The translations under genes were made by a program, and so were the position numbers. DNA of 32,349 nt from CBDDRG01 sp051306415 (GTDB lineage Bacteria; Pseudomonadota; Gammaproteobacteria; Pseudomonadales; Porticoccaceae). Positions 1 to 7,587 of this stretch are shown piece by piece (within the stretch, counting starts at the first letter, position 1; each line of letters begins with the position of its first letter). The stretch spans positions 1 through 32,349 of the forward strand of contig JBPPNE010000236.1 in the NCBI GenBank assembly GCA_051306415.1, read 5' to 3'. The notes beneath the pieces were generated by a model. That model did no database searches. It worked only from the letters and a program-made list of their open reading frames with translations, and was not told the origin of the DNA.

Positions 1-231
1 GAAGCGCTCCTTCGGCAAAGCTTTCCACTGGCAACCCGTCCGCAACACATACACAACCGCTTCGAACACTAGCCGCGCTGGCTTCGGCTTACGTCCGCCA
101 CCCGCCTTCCGCGTGTATCCCTTGCCCGCCGGTCGCTCTCGGACGGGCACCAGCGGTTCCACTCTTGCCCAGAAATCATCGGCTACCACCCATGACGCCA
201 CACGCTTCTTTGTCAGCTTCTCTGTCGCCAT
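1..231 (-). CDS. IS5-family transposase, N-terminal part (runs off the left edge)
   Basis: Seventy-seven residues are readable from an ATG at 231 down to base 1. The start is supported by a GGGAGG ribosome binding site 5 nt upstream. The text matches the N-terminal domain of IS5-type (IS1031/IS5 subgroup) transposases: a DDFWARVEPLVP-like opening, then GGGRKPKP, then VYVLRTGCQWKALP, which precedes the first catalytic Asp of the DDE domain. The catalytic core lies outside the window. Upstream (higher coordinates) is an AT-rich stretch at about 268-316 that may hold the outer end of the element. I could not identify the terminal repeat or a target duplication, so the element boundary is open. 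A different IS5-type fragment lies near 11 kb. Confidence 0.8.
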   Translation of the reverse strand, partial: MATEKLTKKRVASWVVADDFWARVEPLVPVRERPAGKGYTRKAGGGRKPKPARLVFEAVVYVLRTGCQWKALPKERF

Positions 232-387
232 CACCACCTCCCTCGCCGCGTTAGTGGCGGCTCGGGAAGGCATTATATATTATTTACGGATAAGTTCTAA
301 TGCATCCAATAATACAAAGGAGGAGTGATGCTGAAACGAATAAGGCGCAAACCCGGTGCAGTTTCACGGTGGCTCTAAGGGTGGAGC

Positions 388-463
388 TGGAGCGGGAAAC
401 CGGATTCGAACCGGCGACCTCAACCTTGGCAAGGTTGCGCTCTACCAACTGAGCTATTCCCGC
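388..463 (-). tRNA. tRNA-Gly (anticodon GCC)
   Basis: Read on the minus strand, the 76 nt fold into a full cloverleaf. The acceptor stem GCGGGAA pairs with TTCCCGC, the D-arm is AGCTCAGTTGGTAGAGC, the anticodon loop CTTGCCAAG carries GCC, and the T-arm holds GGTTCGAATCC. The discriminator is T and CCA is encoded at 390-388. It is the distal gene of a two-tRNA transcript, 7 nt after tRNA-Glu. No clear rho-independent terminator follows in 330-387. Confidence 0.97.
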
Positions 464-470
464 GTATATT

Positions 471-546
471 TGGCGTCCCGTAGGGGAGTCGAACCCCTGT
501 TACTGCCGTGAAAGGGCAGTGTCCTAGGCCACTAGACGAACGGGAC
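471..546 (-). tRNA. tRNA-Glu (anticodon TTC)
   Basis: Read on the minus strand, the acceptor stem GTCCCGT pairs with ACGGGAC. The anticodon arm has the loop CTTTCAC with TTC, the T-arm is GGGGTTCGACTCCCC, the discriminator is G, and CCA is encoded at 473-471. It is the first gene of a Glu-Gly tRNA pair and lies about 50 nt downstream of a strong promoter. Confidence 0.97.
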
Positions 547-597
547 AGACACTCTCGTCGCCAAGGCAAACCACCTTGCTTGAGCCTTGCCGAAAGA

Positions 598-633
598 GGC
601 GGGCATTCTAAGAAGCCAGCCCCGCACTGTCAA
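598..633 (-). promoter_or_regulatory. Sigma-70 promoter of the tRNA-Glu/tRNA-Gly unit
   Basis: On the minus strand a perfect -35 TTGACA (633-628) and a -10 TAGAAT (610-605) are separated by exactly 17 bp. They are followed by the GC-rich discriminator GCCCGCC (604-598). GC-rich discriminators are known at stringently controlled stable-RNA promoters. Transcription would start near 598, about 50 nt before the mature tRNA-Glu. Confidence 0.85.
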
Positions 634-685
634 GCGCAGGCACCCAGACATCGATGCCACACCCCGCCGCCACCTTGGCGCCGAC

Positions 686-1081
686 TTATTTTTTTTCGAA
701 CGTCAAAGACAACGAATTGACGCAGTAGCGCAACCCTGTCGGCTGCGGCCCGTCCTCAAAGACATGGCCGAGGTGGCTACCGCAGCGCGAGCAGGTGATC
801 TCAGTGCGCACCATGCCGCGGCTGACATCCTGATGCTCATCGATGATGGCCGTGTCCACTGCCGCATAGAAGCTCGGCCAGCCGCTGCCGGAATCGTATT
901 TGGTGTCGGCATCAAACAGGGGCGCCTCGCAGCAAGCGCAGAGGTAAGTGCCCGGCGATGTCTCCGTGTAGTACTGCCCGGTGAACGGCCGTTCAGTGCC
1001 TTTCTTGCGACAGATTTGAAACTGTTCCGGCGTCAACCTGGATTGCCAGTACGCATCGCCCTTTTCTTGCTGATCGTTCAT
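686..1081 (-). CDS. msrB: Peptide-methionine (R)-S-oxide reductase MsrB
   Basis: A 131-residue cytoplasmic enzyme that reduces methionine-R-sulfoxide in oxidised proteins. The zinc site is visible as C48-x-x-C51 and C97-x-x-C100, the substrate region as SGSGWPSF, and the nucleophile as C120 in RYCVNS. The conserved GSHLGHVFEDGP block is also present. An upstream in-frame start at 1198 is possible, but the ATG at 1081 has a GGGAGG site 5 nt before it and gives the normal family length, so I use it. The gene is divergent from alaA, leaving 95 bp between the two starts. Its 3' end carries a run of eight A residues (EKK-stop). Confidence 0.96.
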   Translation of the reverse strand: MNDQQEKGDAYWQSRLTPEQFQICRKKGTERPFTGQYYTETSPGTYLCACCEAPLFDADTKYDSGSGWPSFYAAVDTAIIDEHQDVSRGMVRTEITCSRCGSHLGHVFEDGPQPTGLRYCVNSLSLTFEKK

Positions 1082-1176
1082 CTTGCCTCCCGTTTGTGCA
1101 ACATTGTCAGCGATCATCGAAATTCGGATTTCCGTTACAATAACATTGTTAATTTGTTCGCGGAGCTTTCGTTCCA

Positions 1177-2388
1177 ATGCAGCACTACCAGAAATCAACC
1201 AAGCTCGACAACGTCTGCTACGACATCCGCGGGCCTGTCCTCGATCACGCCAATCGGCTGGAGGAAGAAGGCCACCGCATCCTCAAGCTCAATATCGGCA
1301 ACCCCGCGCCCTTCGGTTTTGAAGCCCCGGACGAGATTATCCAGGACGTCATTCGCAATCTGGTCGCAGCCCAGGGTTACAGCCACTCCAAGGGTATCTT
1401 CAGCGCGCGCAAAGCGGTCATGCAACGCTGCCAGATTCAGGACATCCCGAATATCGAAATGGAGGATATCATCCTCGGCAACGGGGTCAGCGAGCTGATT
1501 GTAATGACCATGCAGGCGCTGCTCAACAGCGGCGACGAGATGCTCATCCCCGCACCCGACTACCCGCTGTGGACCGCTGCGGTGACCTTGTCGGGTGGCA
1601 AGGCAGTCCACTACCGCTGCGACGAACAAGCAGAATGGCAACCGAATATCGAGGACATCCGCAGCAAAATTACCCCGCGCACCCGTGGCATCGTGGTGAT
1701 CAATCCGAACAATCCTACCGGCGCGGTTTACAGTGAAGCCACCCTTCGGCAGATCGTCGATCTCGCCCGCGAATTCAACCTGATCATTTTTGCCGACGAG
1801 ATTTATGATCGTATTCTCTACGATGGCGCGATCCATATCCCCATGGCCACTTTGGCCACGGATTTACTCTGCATCACCTTCAACGGCCTGTCCAAAAATT
1901 ACCGGTTGGCAGGTTTTCGCTCCGGGTGGCTGATTGTCAGCGGCGCCAAGCACCGCGCCCACAGCTATATTCAGGGTATTGAAATGCTGGCGTCCATGCG
2001 CCTGTGCGCGAATGTGCCGGCGATGTACGCGATCCAGACCGCACTCGGCGGCTATCAAAGCATTGGCGATCTGGTGACGCCGGGAGGACGGTTTTACGAG
2101 CAGCGCAATCATGCCTGGGAGCTGTTGACCCGCATTCCTGGCGTCAGTTGCGTGAAGCCGAGCGGCGCACTCTACCTGTTCCCTCGCCTGGATCCCGCTG
2201 TCTATCCCATCGAAGACGATGAGCAATTCGTCCTCGATCTGCTGTTGCAGGAGAAAATGCTGCTGGTCCAGGGCACCGCCTTCAACTGGACCGATACCCA
2301 GCATTTCCGCATCGTGTTTCTGCCGCGGCTCGACGAACTCACCGACGCGATCCAGCGACTGGGCAATTTTTTGAGTCGCCGACGCTAG
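1177..2388 (+). CDS. alaA: Glutamate-pyruvate (alanine) aminotransferase AlaA-type, PLP-dependent
   Basis: A 403-residue fold-type I class I/II aminotransferase of the AlaA (YfbQ) branch. It transfers the amino group between glutamate and pyruvate to make alanine. The start sequence (QKSTKLDNVCYDIRGPV) is characteristic of this branch. Other signatures are LNIGNPAPFGF, the cofactor-binding NPNNPTGAVY, FADEIYDRI, and the PLP lysine K240 in GLSKNYRLAGFRSGW. The full family length is present. A TACAAT hexamer at 1136-1141 is the best -10 candidate, but no good -35 is visible. A GGAG-like site lies about 11 nt before the ATG. The gene is monocistronic and divergent from msrB. Confidence 0.95.
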   Translation: MQHYQKSTKLDNVCYDIRGPVLDHANRLEEEGHRILKLNIGNPAPFGFEAPDEIIQDVIRNLVAAQGYSHSKGIFSARKAVMQRCQIQDIPNIEMEDIILGNGVSELIVMTMQALLNSGDEMLIPAPDYPLWTAAVTLSGGKAVHYRCDEQAEWQPNIEDIRSKITPRTRGIVVINPNNPTGAVYSEATLRQIVDLAREFNLIIFADEIYDRILYDGAIHIPMATLATDLLCITFNGLSKNYRLAGFRSGWLIVSGAKHRAHSYIQGIEMLASMRLCANVPAMYAIQTALGGYQSIGDLVTPGGRFYEQRNHAWELLTRIPGVSCVKPSGALYLFPRLDPAVYPIEDDEQFVLDLLLQEKMLLVQGTAFNWTDTQHFRIVFLPRLDELTDAIQRLGNFLSRRR

Positions 2389-2551
2389 GGGTCTGAAGTA
2401 GTCCTGCTGCCCGCGCGAGCGGCTCGCCCCTCCAGCGCATTGATCTCCGTCAGGCTTATCACCCTTTTGTCGGCCGTTCCGGAGCCGTCACACTTCCTGT
2501 CACCGTATCCATGCTATGTTCGCAGCTGGCCATCGGAGTTGAGACGCGACT

Positions 2552-2725
2552 ATGGATAAGAATTCAAGGCATGAAAATCAGCGGGTATCCGAGCGCTTGA
2601 GCGCCGCCGCAGTCATCGACGTGGAGGGTCGGGAAGTTCCGATCACCGAGGAGATGATCCAGCGCGCCTGTCAGGCACTGGAAGCATCCTGGCGGATGCC
2701 TTTGGGGCAGCACCGGGATCACTAA
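2552..2725 (+). CDS. Small conserved protein resembling the PA1571 family
   Basis: A 57-residue ORF, hydrophilic and without a signal peptide. Its middle (AAVIDVEGREVPITEEMI, then QRACQALEASW) fits the pattern I associate with short proteobacterial proteins named after PA1571: a short beta segment, G-R-E-x-P-I-T-E, and a C-terminal helix. Function is unknown. The start ATG has only a distant GGAG. The coding end overlaps the stop of pdxB by 4 bp on the opposite strand (2722-2725), an unusually tight convergent arrangement. The 2389-2551 gap before it contains no convincing terminator and only a weak extended -10-like TGCTATGTT at 2512-2520. Confidence 0.6.
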   Translation: MDKNSRHENQRVSERLSAAAVIDVEGREVPITEEMIQRACQALEASWRMPLGQHRDH

Positions 2726-3855
2726 TCGTCGCCGCTCGCTGTTGCGCCCGACAATGCACTGAAACCTGCCGCAACCAACGCCGGCGCCAGCTCGGCATCG
2801 ACACCTTCAGGACGGTAGCCACTGAACTCTCGCCGGTCGAGGGCTGCGGTGCGCAAGCGATCAAAGACCGCACCGACATTGCCGTCGCACGCCGTCGCCG
2901 CCACTATGGCTGCCACCATGCGACGGTGATCAATCCGCGCGTCGTAAGCGGCGAGCACCAGGTCGCTGACGCTAGTGCCTGACGGCAATAACAACAACCG
3001 CGGCACTTCGACGACCCCGGAGGTGGGCAGCGGCGTCCCTAACCATTGGCACAGCGCAGCGCGCACCATGAGGCTCCCGCGCAACCGCCCTTCGCGACTG
3101 TAACCGGCGATGTGGGGGGTTCCCAGGATTACCCGGCGCAATAGCTCGATATTGATATCGGGCTCCGTCTCCCACACATCCAGAGCCACCTGCAAATCGG
3201 CGTCGGATTGCAGGTGTCGGAGCAAAGCCTCGCCGTCGACCACCGCACCGCGGCCAGCGTTGATCAACAGGGCGCCCGGCCGCAGACGCGCTAACACCAA
3301 GCCGTCAATCAGATGAAAGGTCGGGTGTTGCCCCGTGCGCGTGAGCGGTGTGTGCAGGCAGAGGATATCGGCATTCAACACCTCATCGAGGGAGGCGAGA
3401 TCGGCAATCGCGCCAGCGGGCAAGAACGGGTCATACACCCGGCAGGTCACGCCCAGACCGCGCAGGGCTTGGTACAGGCGCCGCCCCACATTGCCGCAAC
3501 CAATGATTCCGATGCTCTCGCTGCGCCAACCGGGACGGCAGCCACACAGCACTGATAGCACATACTCGACAACGGCCTGGGCGTTGCAGCCCGGAGCGCT
3601 GGCAAAAGCGATGCCCTTGGTACGTAGATACTCCAGATCGACATGATCGGTGCCGCTGGTCGCAGAGCCGACAAACCGGATCGCACTGTCGCGCAGAAGC
3701 GGCTCGTCCACCACGGTCACCGAACGTACCAGCAGGATATCAGCAGTGGCAACATCCGCCGGGCCAATCGCCCGGCCGGGGCTGGTGACCACTTCACCGA
3801 AGGGTGAAAACAGCTCGACGACCTGCGACATGGCGCTATCGGCGACGATCTTCAT
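2722..3855 (-). CDS. pdxB: Erythronate-4-phosphate dehydrogenase PdxB
   Basis: A 377-residue D-isomer-specific 2-hydroxyacid dehydrogenase, catalysing the second step of the DXP-dependent pyridoxal-phosphate pathway (4-phosphoerythronate to 2-oxo-3-hydroxy-4-phosphobutanoate). It opens with the typical MKIVAD. Also visible are VRSVTVV, GSATSGTDHVD, the Rossmann motif G119-x-G121-x-x-G124, and the catalytic trio R202 (NAGRG), E229 (LDVWET) and H248 (TPHIAGYS). A PdxB-type C-terminal dimerisation domain follows. An AAGG lies about 10 nt before the ATG. The gene is downstream of epmC on the same strand with a 110-bp gap. epmC and pdxB are also neighbours in other gammaproteobacteria. Confidence 0.96.
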   Translation of the reverse strand: MKIVADSAMSQVVELFSPFGEVVTSPGRAIGPADVATADILLVRSVTVVDEPLLRDSAIRFVGSATSGTDHVDLEYLRTKGIAFASAPGCNAQAVVEYVLSVLCGCRPGWRSESIGIIGCGNVGRRLYQALRGLGVTCRVYDPFLPAGAIADLASLDEVLNADILCLHTPLTRTGQHPTFHLIDGLVLARLRPGALLINAGRGAVVDGEALLRHLQSDADLQVALDVWETEPDINIELLRRVILGTPHIAGYSREGRLRGSLMVRAALCQWLGTPLPTSGVVEVPRLLLLPSGTSVSDLVLAAYDARIDHRRMVAAIVAATACDGNVGAVFDRLRTAALDRREFSGYRPEGVDAELAPALVAAGFSALSGATASGDD

Positions 3856-3965
3856 GCAGCACTCGCCTTATCCAGCGCTCGTTTCATTTGGGCCTCGCTA
3901 TCATCCAAGACTCATCTCAGCGCCGCGGAATCAGAGTTTGCAGCCAATGTCCTCCGCGGAATCCG

Positions 3966-4538
3966 TCAAATCGCCGTCATGCTGTACCGCGCTGCCACCA
4001 GCAGTGGCTCGGTGCCATAACGATCAACCAGGGCTGCGATAAACCGCGCCGCCCGTGGCGGCACGCCCTGGTGGCAGTACCTCCACGCTTCAGTCAGAAC
4101 ACAGCGCTTGAAGTGACCGGCATCCGCCGATGCATCGCCCAGGTTATCCCGACTGATGCGAAACGGATGACCCGCCGCATTGGCGAAAACCCATTCCAGC
4201 GCCTGCGGCGCGGCCTCCGCCACTTCAAAAACGAGCTGCTCTGCTGGTCCGCGCTCACCGGGATGATACCAATACCCGTAGTCCACCCATTGGCGACGTG
4301 CGGGGCCGGCGATGCACCAATGGGCGATTTCGTGCAGTGCGCTGGCGAAATAATCACCACGATAAAGGATCCGGTGGTGGGCGCAGTCCGCCCCCGCGGG
4401 CAGATACAGCGGCTCGGCGCCCCCACCCTCCAAGCGCGTATTGTCACTTGCCGCAAAGCACTCAGCGAACAAGGCCTCTATATCCACGCAAGAGTGCTCG
4501 CGGCGCTCGGACGCAGACTGCGCGACCATTTCAGACAT
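3966..4538 (-). CDS. epmC: Elongation factor P hydroxylase EpmC (YfcM)
   Basis: A 190-residue protein that, in characterised species, hydroxylates the beta-lysyl-lysine of EF-P. The metal-binding H69-E-I-A-H73 motif sits in ALHEIAHWCIAG. Conserved YGYWYHPGERG and QRxFE-like positions (EQLVFEVAE) follow, as does the C-terminal FxxALxxRYG-like segment. The length is near the 182 residues of the E. coli protein. No epmA or epmB is in the window, so partners must lie elsewhere. The gene precedes pdxB on the same strand. Upstream, 4539-4763 separates it from a divergent gene and shows no obvious motif. Confidence 0.93.
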   Translation of the reverse strand: MSEMVAQSASERREHSCVDIEALFAECFAASDNTRLEGGGAEPLYLPAGADCAHHRILYRGDYFASALHEIAHWCIAGPARRQWVDYGYWYHPGERGPAEQLVFEVAEAAPQALEWVFANAAGHPFRISRDNLGDASADAGHFKRCVLTEAWRYCHQGVPPRAARFIAALVDRYGTEPLLVAARYSMTAI

Positions 4539-4763
4539 CTTTATATTGACCCGGTTGTGTTGTGATACTAAGGGTGGTTGGGAAATTTGAGCCCGGCAGG
4601 GTCGCTCCCATATAAGGAAATGCCGGTTTAATCAACCTCAGGAAAATCAACACAACCTATTGTGCTGTCCAAAAATCGAATGTACCTTATATAGCGATGG
4701 TTGCGGTTAGTATGGATTACGCAGCTAGCAGGTTCCGCTGATCACCATCACGAGGAGCGCATT

Positions 4764-5459
4764 ATGACTGCCTCAGCCCCGCTCCGCGACACGGATAACG
4801 TCGTGGATATCTTTACCGGCAAGCCGTACTCCCACCCTTTCAACCGCCGCTTCATCCGCCTCGCACCCGAGCTCGACAAGCTCGAGATGCTCTATTCCAA
4901 CACGGCCAATCCCAGCAAGCTATTCAGCACGCGAATCCTCTGCTGGGGCTTGCGCGAGGATGGCGAAATCGTCGGCCTGGTGCCTTGGCTCGACAAGATC
5001 GTCCCCTGCACGGAAATCCAGGATCCCCTGGACGGCCAGTGGGAGGGCTATTTCGACCCCGGCATCGACGAAGTGTTTTACGAGGCCCCCATCCACAAGG
5101 CGCTGGAGCTGGAAACCGCCGCCGAATACTACGATTACGAGTGTGACGATGGCACTGACATCGTCCAGGAAATTCCCGACGTTATCGGCACCCACGCCGT
5201 GTTTTCCGCCGATGGCTTCAAGACCCTGAACCTCAAGGAAGTGGTGAGCTGGCGGCTGCTGCACGATGGCAGCATCCTCGGCATGGTGGCGGACAGCGAA
5301 AAAGTGATCCACACGCCGGTGCTACCCGGCGACGACAGCCTGTTCGTGGCGGCGACCAACCCGGATTTCCACTACTACTTCCAGCACCACATCGCCAACA
5401 AGATCAAGGCTCGCGATCCCGACGCGCTGGCCGCGATTTCCATCCTCTCCGAACCCTGA
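4764..5459 (+). CDS. Conserved hypothetical protein, acidic, no known domain
   Basis: A 231-residue acidic protein with no membrane segment or signal peptide. The ATG at 4764 is preceded by GAGGAG with a 6-nt spacer and is preferred over an in-frame ATG at 4701. Recognisable blocks are DVVDIFTGKPYSHPFNRRFIRL near the N-terminus, WGLREDGEIVGLVPWLDK, and a second similar segment WRLLHDGSILGMVADSEKV. The two G-x-I-x-G-(L/M)-V stretches look like an internal duplication. The tail (PDFHYYFQHHIANKIKAR) is helical. I believe relatives occur in gammaproteobacteria, but I cannot assign a function. It is monocistronic, between epmC and tusA. Confidence 0.8.
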   Translation: MTASAPLRDTDNVVDIFTGKPYSHPFNRRFIRLAPELDKLEMLYSNTANPSKLFSTRILCWGLREDGEIVGLVPWLDKIVPCTEIQDPLDGQWEGYFDPGIDEVFYEAPIHKALELETAAEYYDYECDDGTDIVQEIPDVIGTHAVFSADGFKTLNLKEVVSWRLLHDGSILGMVADSEKVIHTPVLPGDDSLFVAATNPDFHYYFQHHIANKIKARDPDALAAISILSEP

Positions 5460-5469
5460 CCCGTTCATC

Positions 5470-5506
5470 GGAACCTCGTGGCGGCAGCCAATTGCCCCGG
5501 GGTTCC
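5470..5506. terminator. Possible bidirectional hairpin between convergent genes
   Basis: GGAACCTCG (5470-5478) pairs with CGGGGTTCC (5498-5506) through 9 bp including one G-U. The loop itself can form TGGC/GCCA. It lies between two convergent 3' ends (5459 and 5557). No real T-tract follows, so termination activity is only inferred. Confidence 0.35.
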
Positions 5507-5556
5507 CTCTCTACCCTACCTCCCCACTCACACGGCGCTGTACGGTAGCGCTCTGT

Positions 5557-5790
5557 TCACTGCTTGCGGATGAAATACAGGTAGCTGCTCCCGGCGACCT
5601 CCGACGCCACCAACTCATGGCCCAAAAAACGGCAAAAGCTGGGTATATCCCGCGTCGTCGACGGATCCGTCGCAATCACCTTTATTATCTGCCCGCTATC
5701 GACCTCCCGAATCGCACCGTGCAACAGCATCACCGGCTCTGGACAGAGCAGGCCCGAGGTGTCGAGCAGCAGATCGAAGGTCGCGGTCAT
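5557..5790 (-). CDS. tusA: Sulfur-carrier protein TusA
   Basis: A 77-residue TusA/SirA-family sulfur carrier that, in well-studied species, accepts persulfide sulfur from IscS for tRNA 2-thiouridine and molybdenum-cofactor chemistry. The active cysteine is C16 in GLLCPEPVM. The ATDPSTTRDIPSFCRFLGHEL block is diagnostic. The ATG at 5790 matches the family start (MTxxxDxxLDTSGLxCPEP). A TTG at 5802 in the same frame is a possible alternative. The gene starts 15 nt after the stop of the MTH1187-type gene upstream, so the two are almost certainly cotranscribed. Confidence 0.95.
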   Translation of the reverse strand: MTATFDLLLDTSGLLCPEPVMLLHGAIREVDSGQIIKVIATDPSTTRDIPSFCRFLGHELVASEVAGSSYLYFIRKQ

Positions 5791-5805
5791 GCCGGCGGCC
5801 AAAAT

Positions 5806-6117
5806 CTAGGGCCGCGACAAAACGAGGTGGGCATCGACGCTCGCGACTTTGTCCGCCAGCGTCTGGTCACGATCAGTGCGAGTGCCGATTTTCAGCGTCG
5901 ACGAGATACGCACCCGGCCCATTTGATGGACGCGCTCATGGCAGGCCTTGACCGCCGCCATCACCACGTCCCAATCGCCTTCAAGGTTGGTGCCGTAGGC
6001 ATGCAGGATCGCATGCAAGCCGGCGGCGCGAAAAATCCGCTGGCACTCGGCGATTTCGGCGGACACCGAAAGGTCGCCGCCGAGCGGAATCAGACAGAAA
6101 TCGACATGGACGTTCAT
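5806..6117 (-). CDS. MTH1187/UPF0045-type thiamine-binding protein
   Basis: A 103-residue single-domain ferredoxin-fold protein of the MTH1187 (YqgV) family, whose members bind thiamine or HMP-like ligands. Visible hallmarks are the alternating N-terminal strand MNVHVDFCLIPLG, followed by the SVSAEIAECQRIF helix, the G-x-N-x-E-G-D-W block (YGTNLEGDWDVV), and RISSTLKIGTRTDR. A GGGAGG site lies 8 nt before the ATG. It is the first gene of a two-gene unit with tusA. That pairing suggests, as inference only, a shared role in sulfur supply or thiamine sensing. Confidence 0.88.
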   Translation of the reverse strand: MNVHVDFCLIPLGGDLSVSAEIAECQRIFRAAGLHAILHAYGTNLEGDWDVVMAAVKACHERVHQMGRVRISSTLKIGTRTDRDQTLADKVASVDAHLVLSRP

Positions 6118-6325
6118 GGGCGCAACCTCCCGCGCGCAATGGACTCGCGATTATGGCGAGCGCCGCCGCCAATTGCCACCGCGCGCCACCGCCACCAAAT
6201 ACCTTTCGCCGCGCCAACCGAGCGGTCATAATCCACCGGCCATTTCAGCCCCGCTGGCAGCTACCGAGATAGGCCGCGGATACAAGAACAGGTGGCAGGG
6301 ACAAAAACAACCGGAGGGCACGACT

Positions 6326-7228
6326 TTGTTGCGACAGCTATTGATCGGTTTGCTGATGGCAGGGTGGCTCTCGCCAGCGCTCGCCGCCATCGATTCGAGT
6401 TGCCCGACAAAGCCCCTTGCGATCCTGCTCACCAACGACGACGGCTTCGACAAACCCGGCATCCGTGCGCTGCGCACCGCGCTCGGCAAGGCCGGCCACC
6501 GCGTCACCCTGGTCGGACCCGCCGCCAACGCCAGCGGCAGTGGCGCCTCCATCACCTTCGCCCCGGTCGCGGTGGCCCAGCCCGAGCCCGGCGTCTACTC
6601 GGTGGCCGGCAGCCCGGCGACGGCAGTCATCCTCGCGGTAACCGCCATCTACACCCAGGATGCGCCGCCGGACTTGGTCATTTCCGGCATCAACGAGGGC
6701 GCCAATCTGGGCCCGGCGACGCCGATCTCGGGCACCGTGGGCGCCGCCATTGCGGCGATTCAGGCCCTGGAAACCGCGCTGCCCGCGATCGCCGTCAGCA
6801 CCGACCTGATCGCCCGGGAACCGACCGACCCCATCAACCTCGCCCACTTCGACCGCGTTGCCGCATTCGTCGCCAAGCTGGTCGCGCAACTGCAAGTTCG
6901 CCAATGCCAGACCGGCTGGCTGCTGCCCGAGGGCATCGCGCTGAACCTGAACTATCCGCCCGTGGAGCCCCGAAAACTGAAGGGCGTCCAGGTGCTCAAG
7001 CAGGGGCAAAGCCATTACTTCAGCATCAGCTACCAGCGCTCGAAAGATAACCCGGACAGCTTCCTGCCAGTGATGGCGAAGCGCACGCCGAAAAACGACA
7101 GCGCCGATGCCGACACCACCGCCTACAACCAGGGCTATATCACCATCGTCCCGCTGGACGGCGACTACACCGCCGACGCCCGCGCCCGCACGTTGCTGCG
7201 GCCCATGCTGGAGCGGCTGTCGCCCTAG
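6326..7228 (+). CDS. Exported SurE-like 5'/3'-nucleotidase
   Basis: A SurE-fold phosphatase of about 300 residues. The metal site N37-D38-D39-G40 (LLTNDDGFDKPGI), the ASGSG loop near 69-73 and SGINEGANLGPATPISGTVGAA (N123, N127) match the SurE active site. Unlike housekeeping SurE it begins with a signal peptide (residues 1-21, LLIGLLMAGWLSPALAA), so it should act in the periplasm. There is no ATG in the right place. The start is a TTG at 6326 (or 6329), with GGAGGG at 6313-6318. Longer in-frame readings would bury the signal peptide. The usual surE neighbours (pcm, truD, rpoS) are absent, which supports a paralogous secreted form. Confidence 0.88.
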   Translation: MLRQLLIGLLMAGWLSPALAAIDSSCPTKPLAILLTNDDGFDKPGIRALRTALGKAGHRVTLVGPAANASGSGASITFAPVAVAQPEPGVYSVAGSPATAVILAVTAIYTQDAPPDLVISGINEGANLGPATPISGTVGAAIAAIQALETALPAIAVSTDLIAREPTDPINLAHFDRVAAFVAKLVAQLQVRQCQTGWLLPEGIALNLNYPPVEPRKLKGVQVLKQGQSHYFSISYQRSKDNPDSFLPVMAKRTPKNDSADADTTAYNQGYITIVPLDGDYTADARARTLLRPMLERLSP

Positions 7229-7267
7229 TACCACGGCACGCAAGTTTCGACACATTTACCAGCCGTC

Positions 7268-7360
7268 GTCATTCCCGCGCCCGCGGGAATCCAGCCCCGG
7301 CGCCTCAACAACGGCTCGATTTCCGGGCAAAAACTGGATGCCCGCCTTCGCGGGCATGAC
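7268..7360. repeat. Inverted pair of 27-bp palindromic repeats (dRS3-like)
   Basis: Unit 7268-7294 starts GTCATTCCCGCG and ends GGGAATCCAG. Unit 7334-7360, on the other strand, starts GTCATGCCCGCG and ends GGGCATCCAG. Each unit is itself a near-palindrome. This resembles the abundant ATTCCCGC/GCGGGAAT elements (dRS3-like) scattered through many proteobacterial genomes. The pair lies after the exported surE-like gene. Confidence 0.75.
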
Positions 7361-7385
7361 GTTCCCTTATTTATATGTCGCACTA

Positions 7386-7541
7386 CTAGGGATGCTCTGA
7401 ATAAGTCCTTCGACCCTTCGTCAGGCTCAGGACCGACGAGCTCAGGACGAACGGTAACTTTATGATTCCGTTCGTGGTGAGTCCTGAGCCCGTCGAAGGG
7501 TCGAACCATGAACGGAATCGAATTATTCAGAGCATCCCTAG
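7386..7541. mobile_element. 156-bp MITE-like element with 19-bp terminal inverted repeats
   Basis: The ends are perfect inverted repeats of CTAGGGATGCTCTGAATAA (7386-7404 and 7523-7541). The outermost CTAG is palindromic and fits the target duplication used by part of the IS5 family, so the mobile unit may be the 148 bp inside. Inside are two further inverted blocks related to the widespread CTTCGAC/CAGGCTCAGGAC/GAACGG repeat. No ORF is present, so movement would need a transposase elsewhere. With the adjacent 27-bp palindromes it fills most of the 359-bp gap 7229-7587. Confidence 0.75.
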
Positions 7542-7587
7542 CGCCTGTTAACACTATCCCGCCAGTTGCCCAGCCCACAAGCGGCTG

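Noticed and set aside
6338..7255. 305-codon open frame on the minus strand
   Set aside because: It is a shadow of the exported SurE-like gene; its Gly/Arg-rich low-complexity composition is typical of antisense frames.
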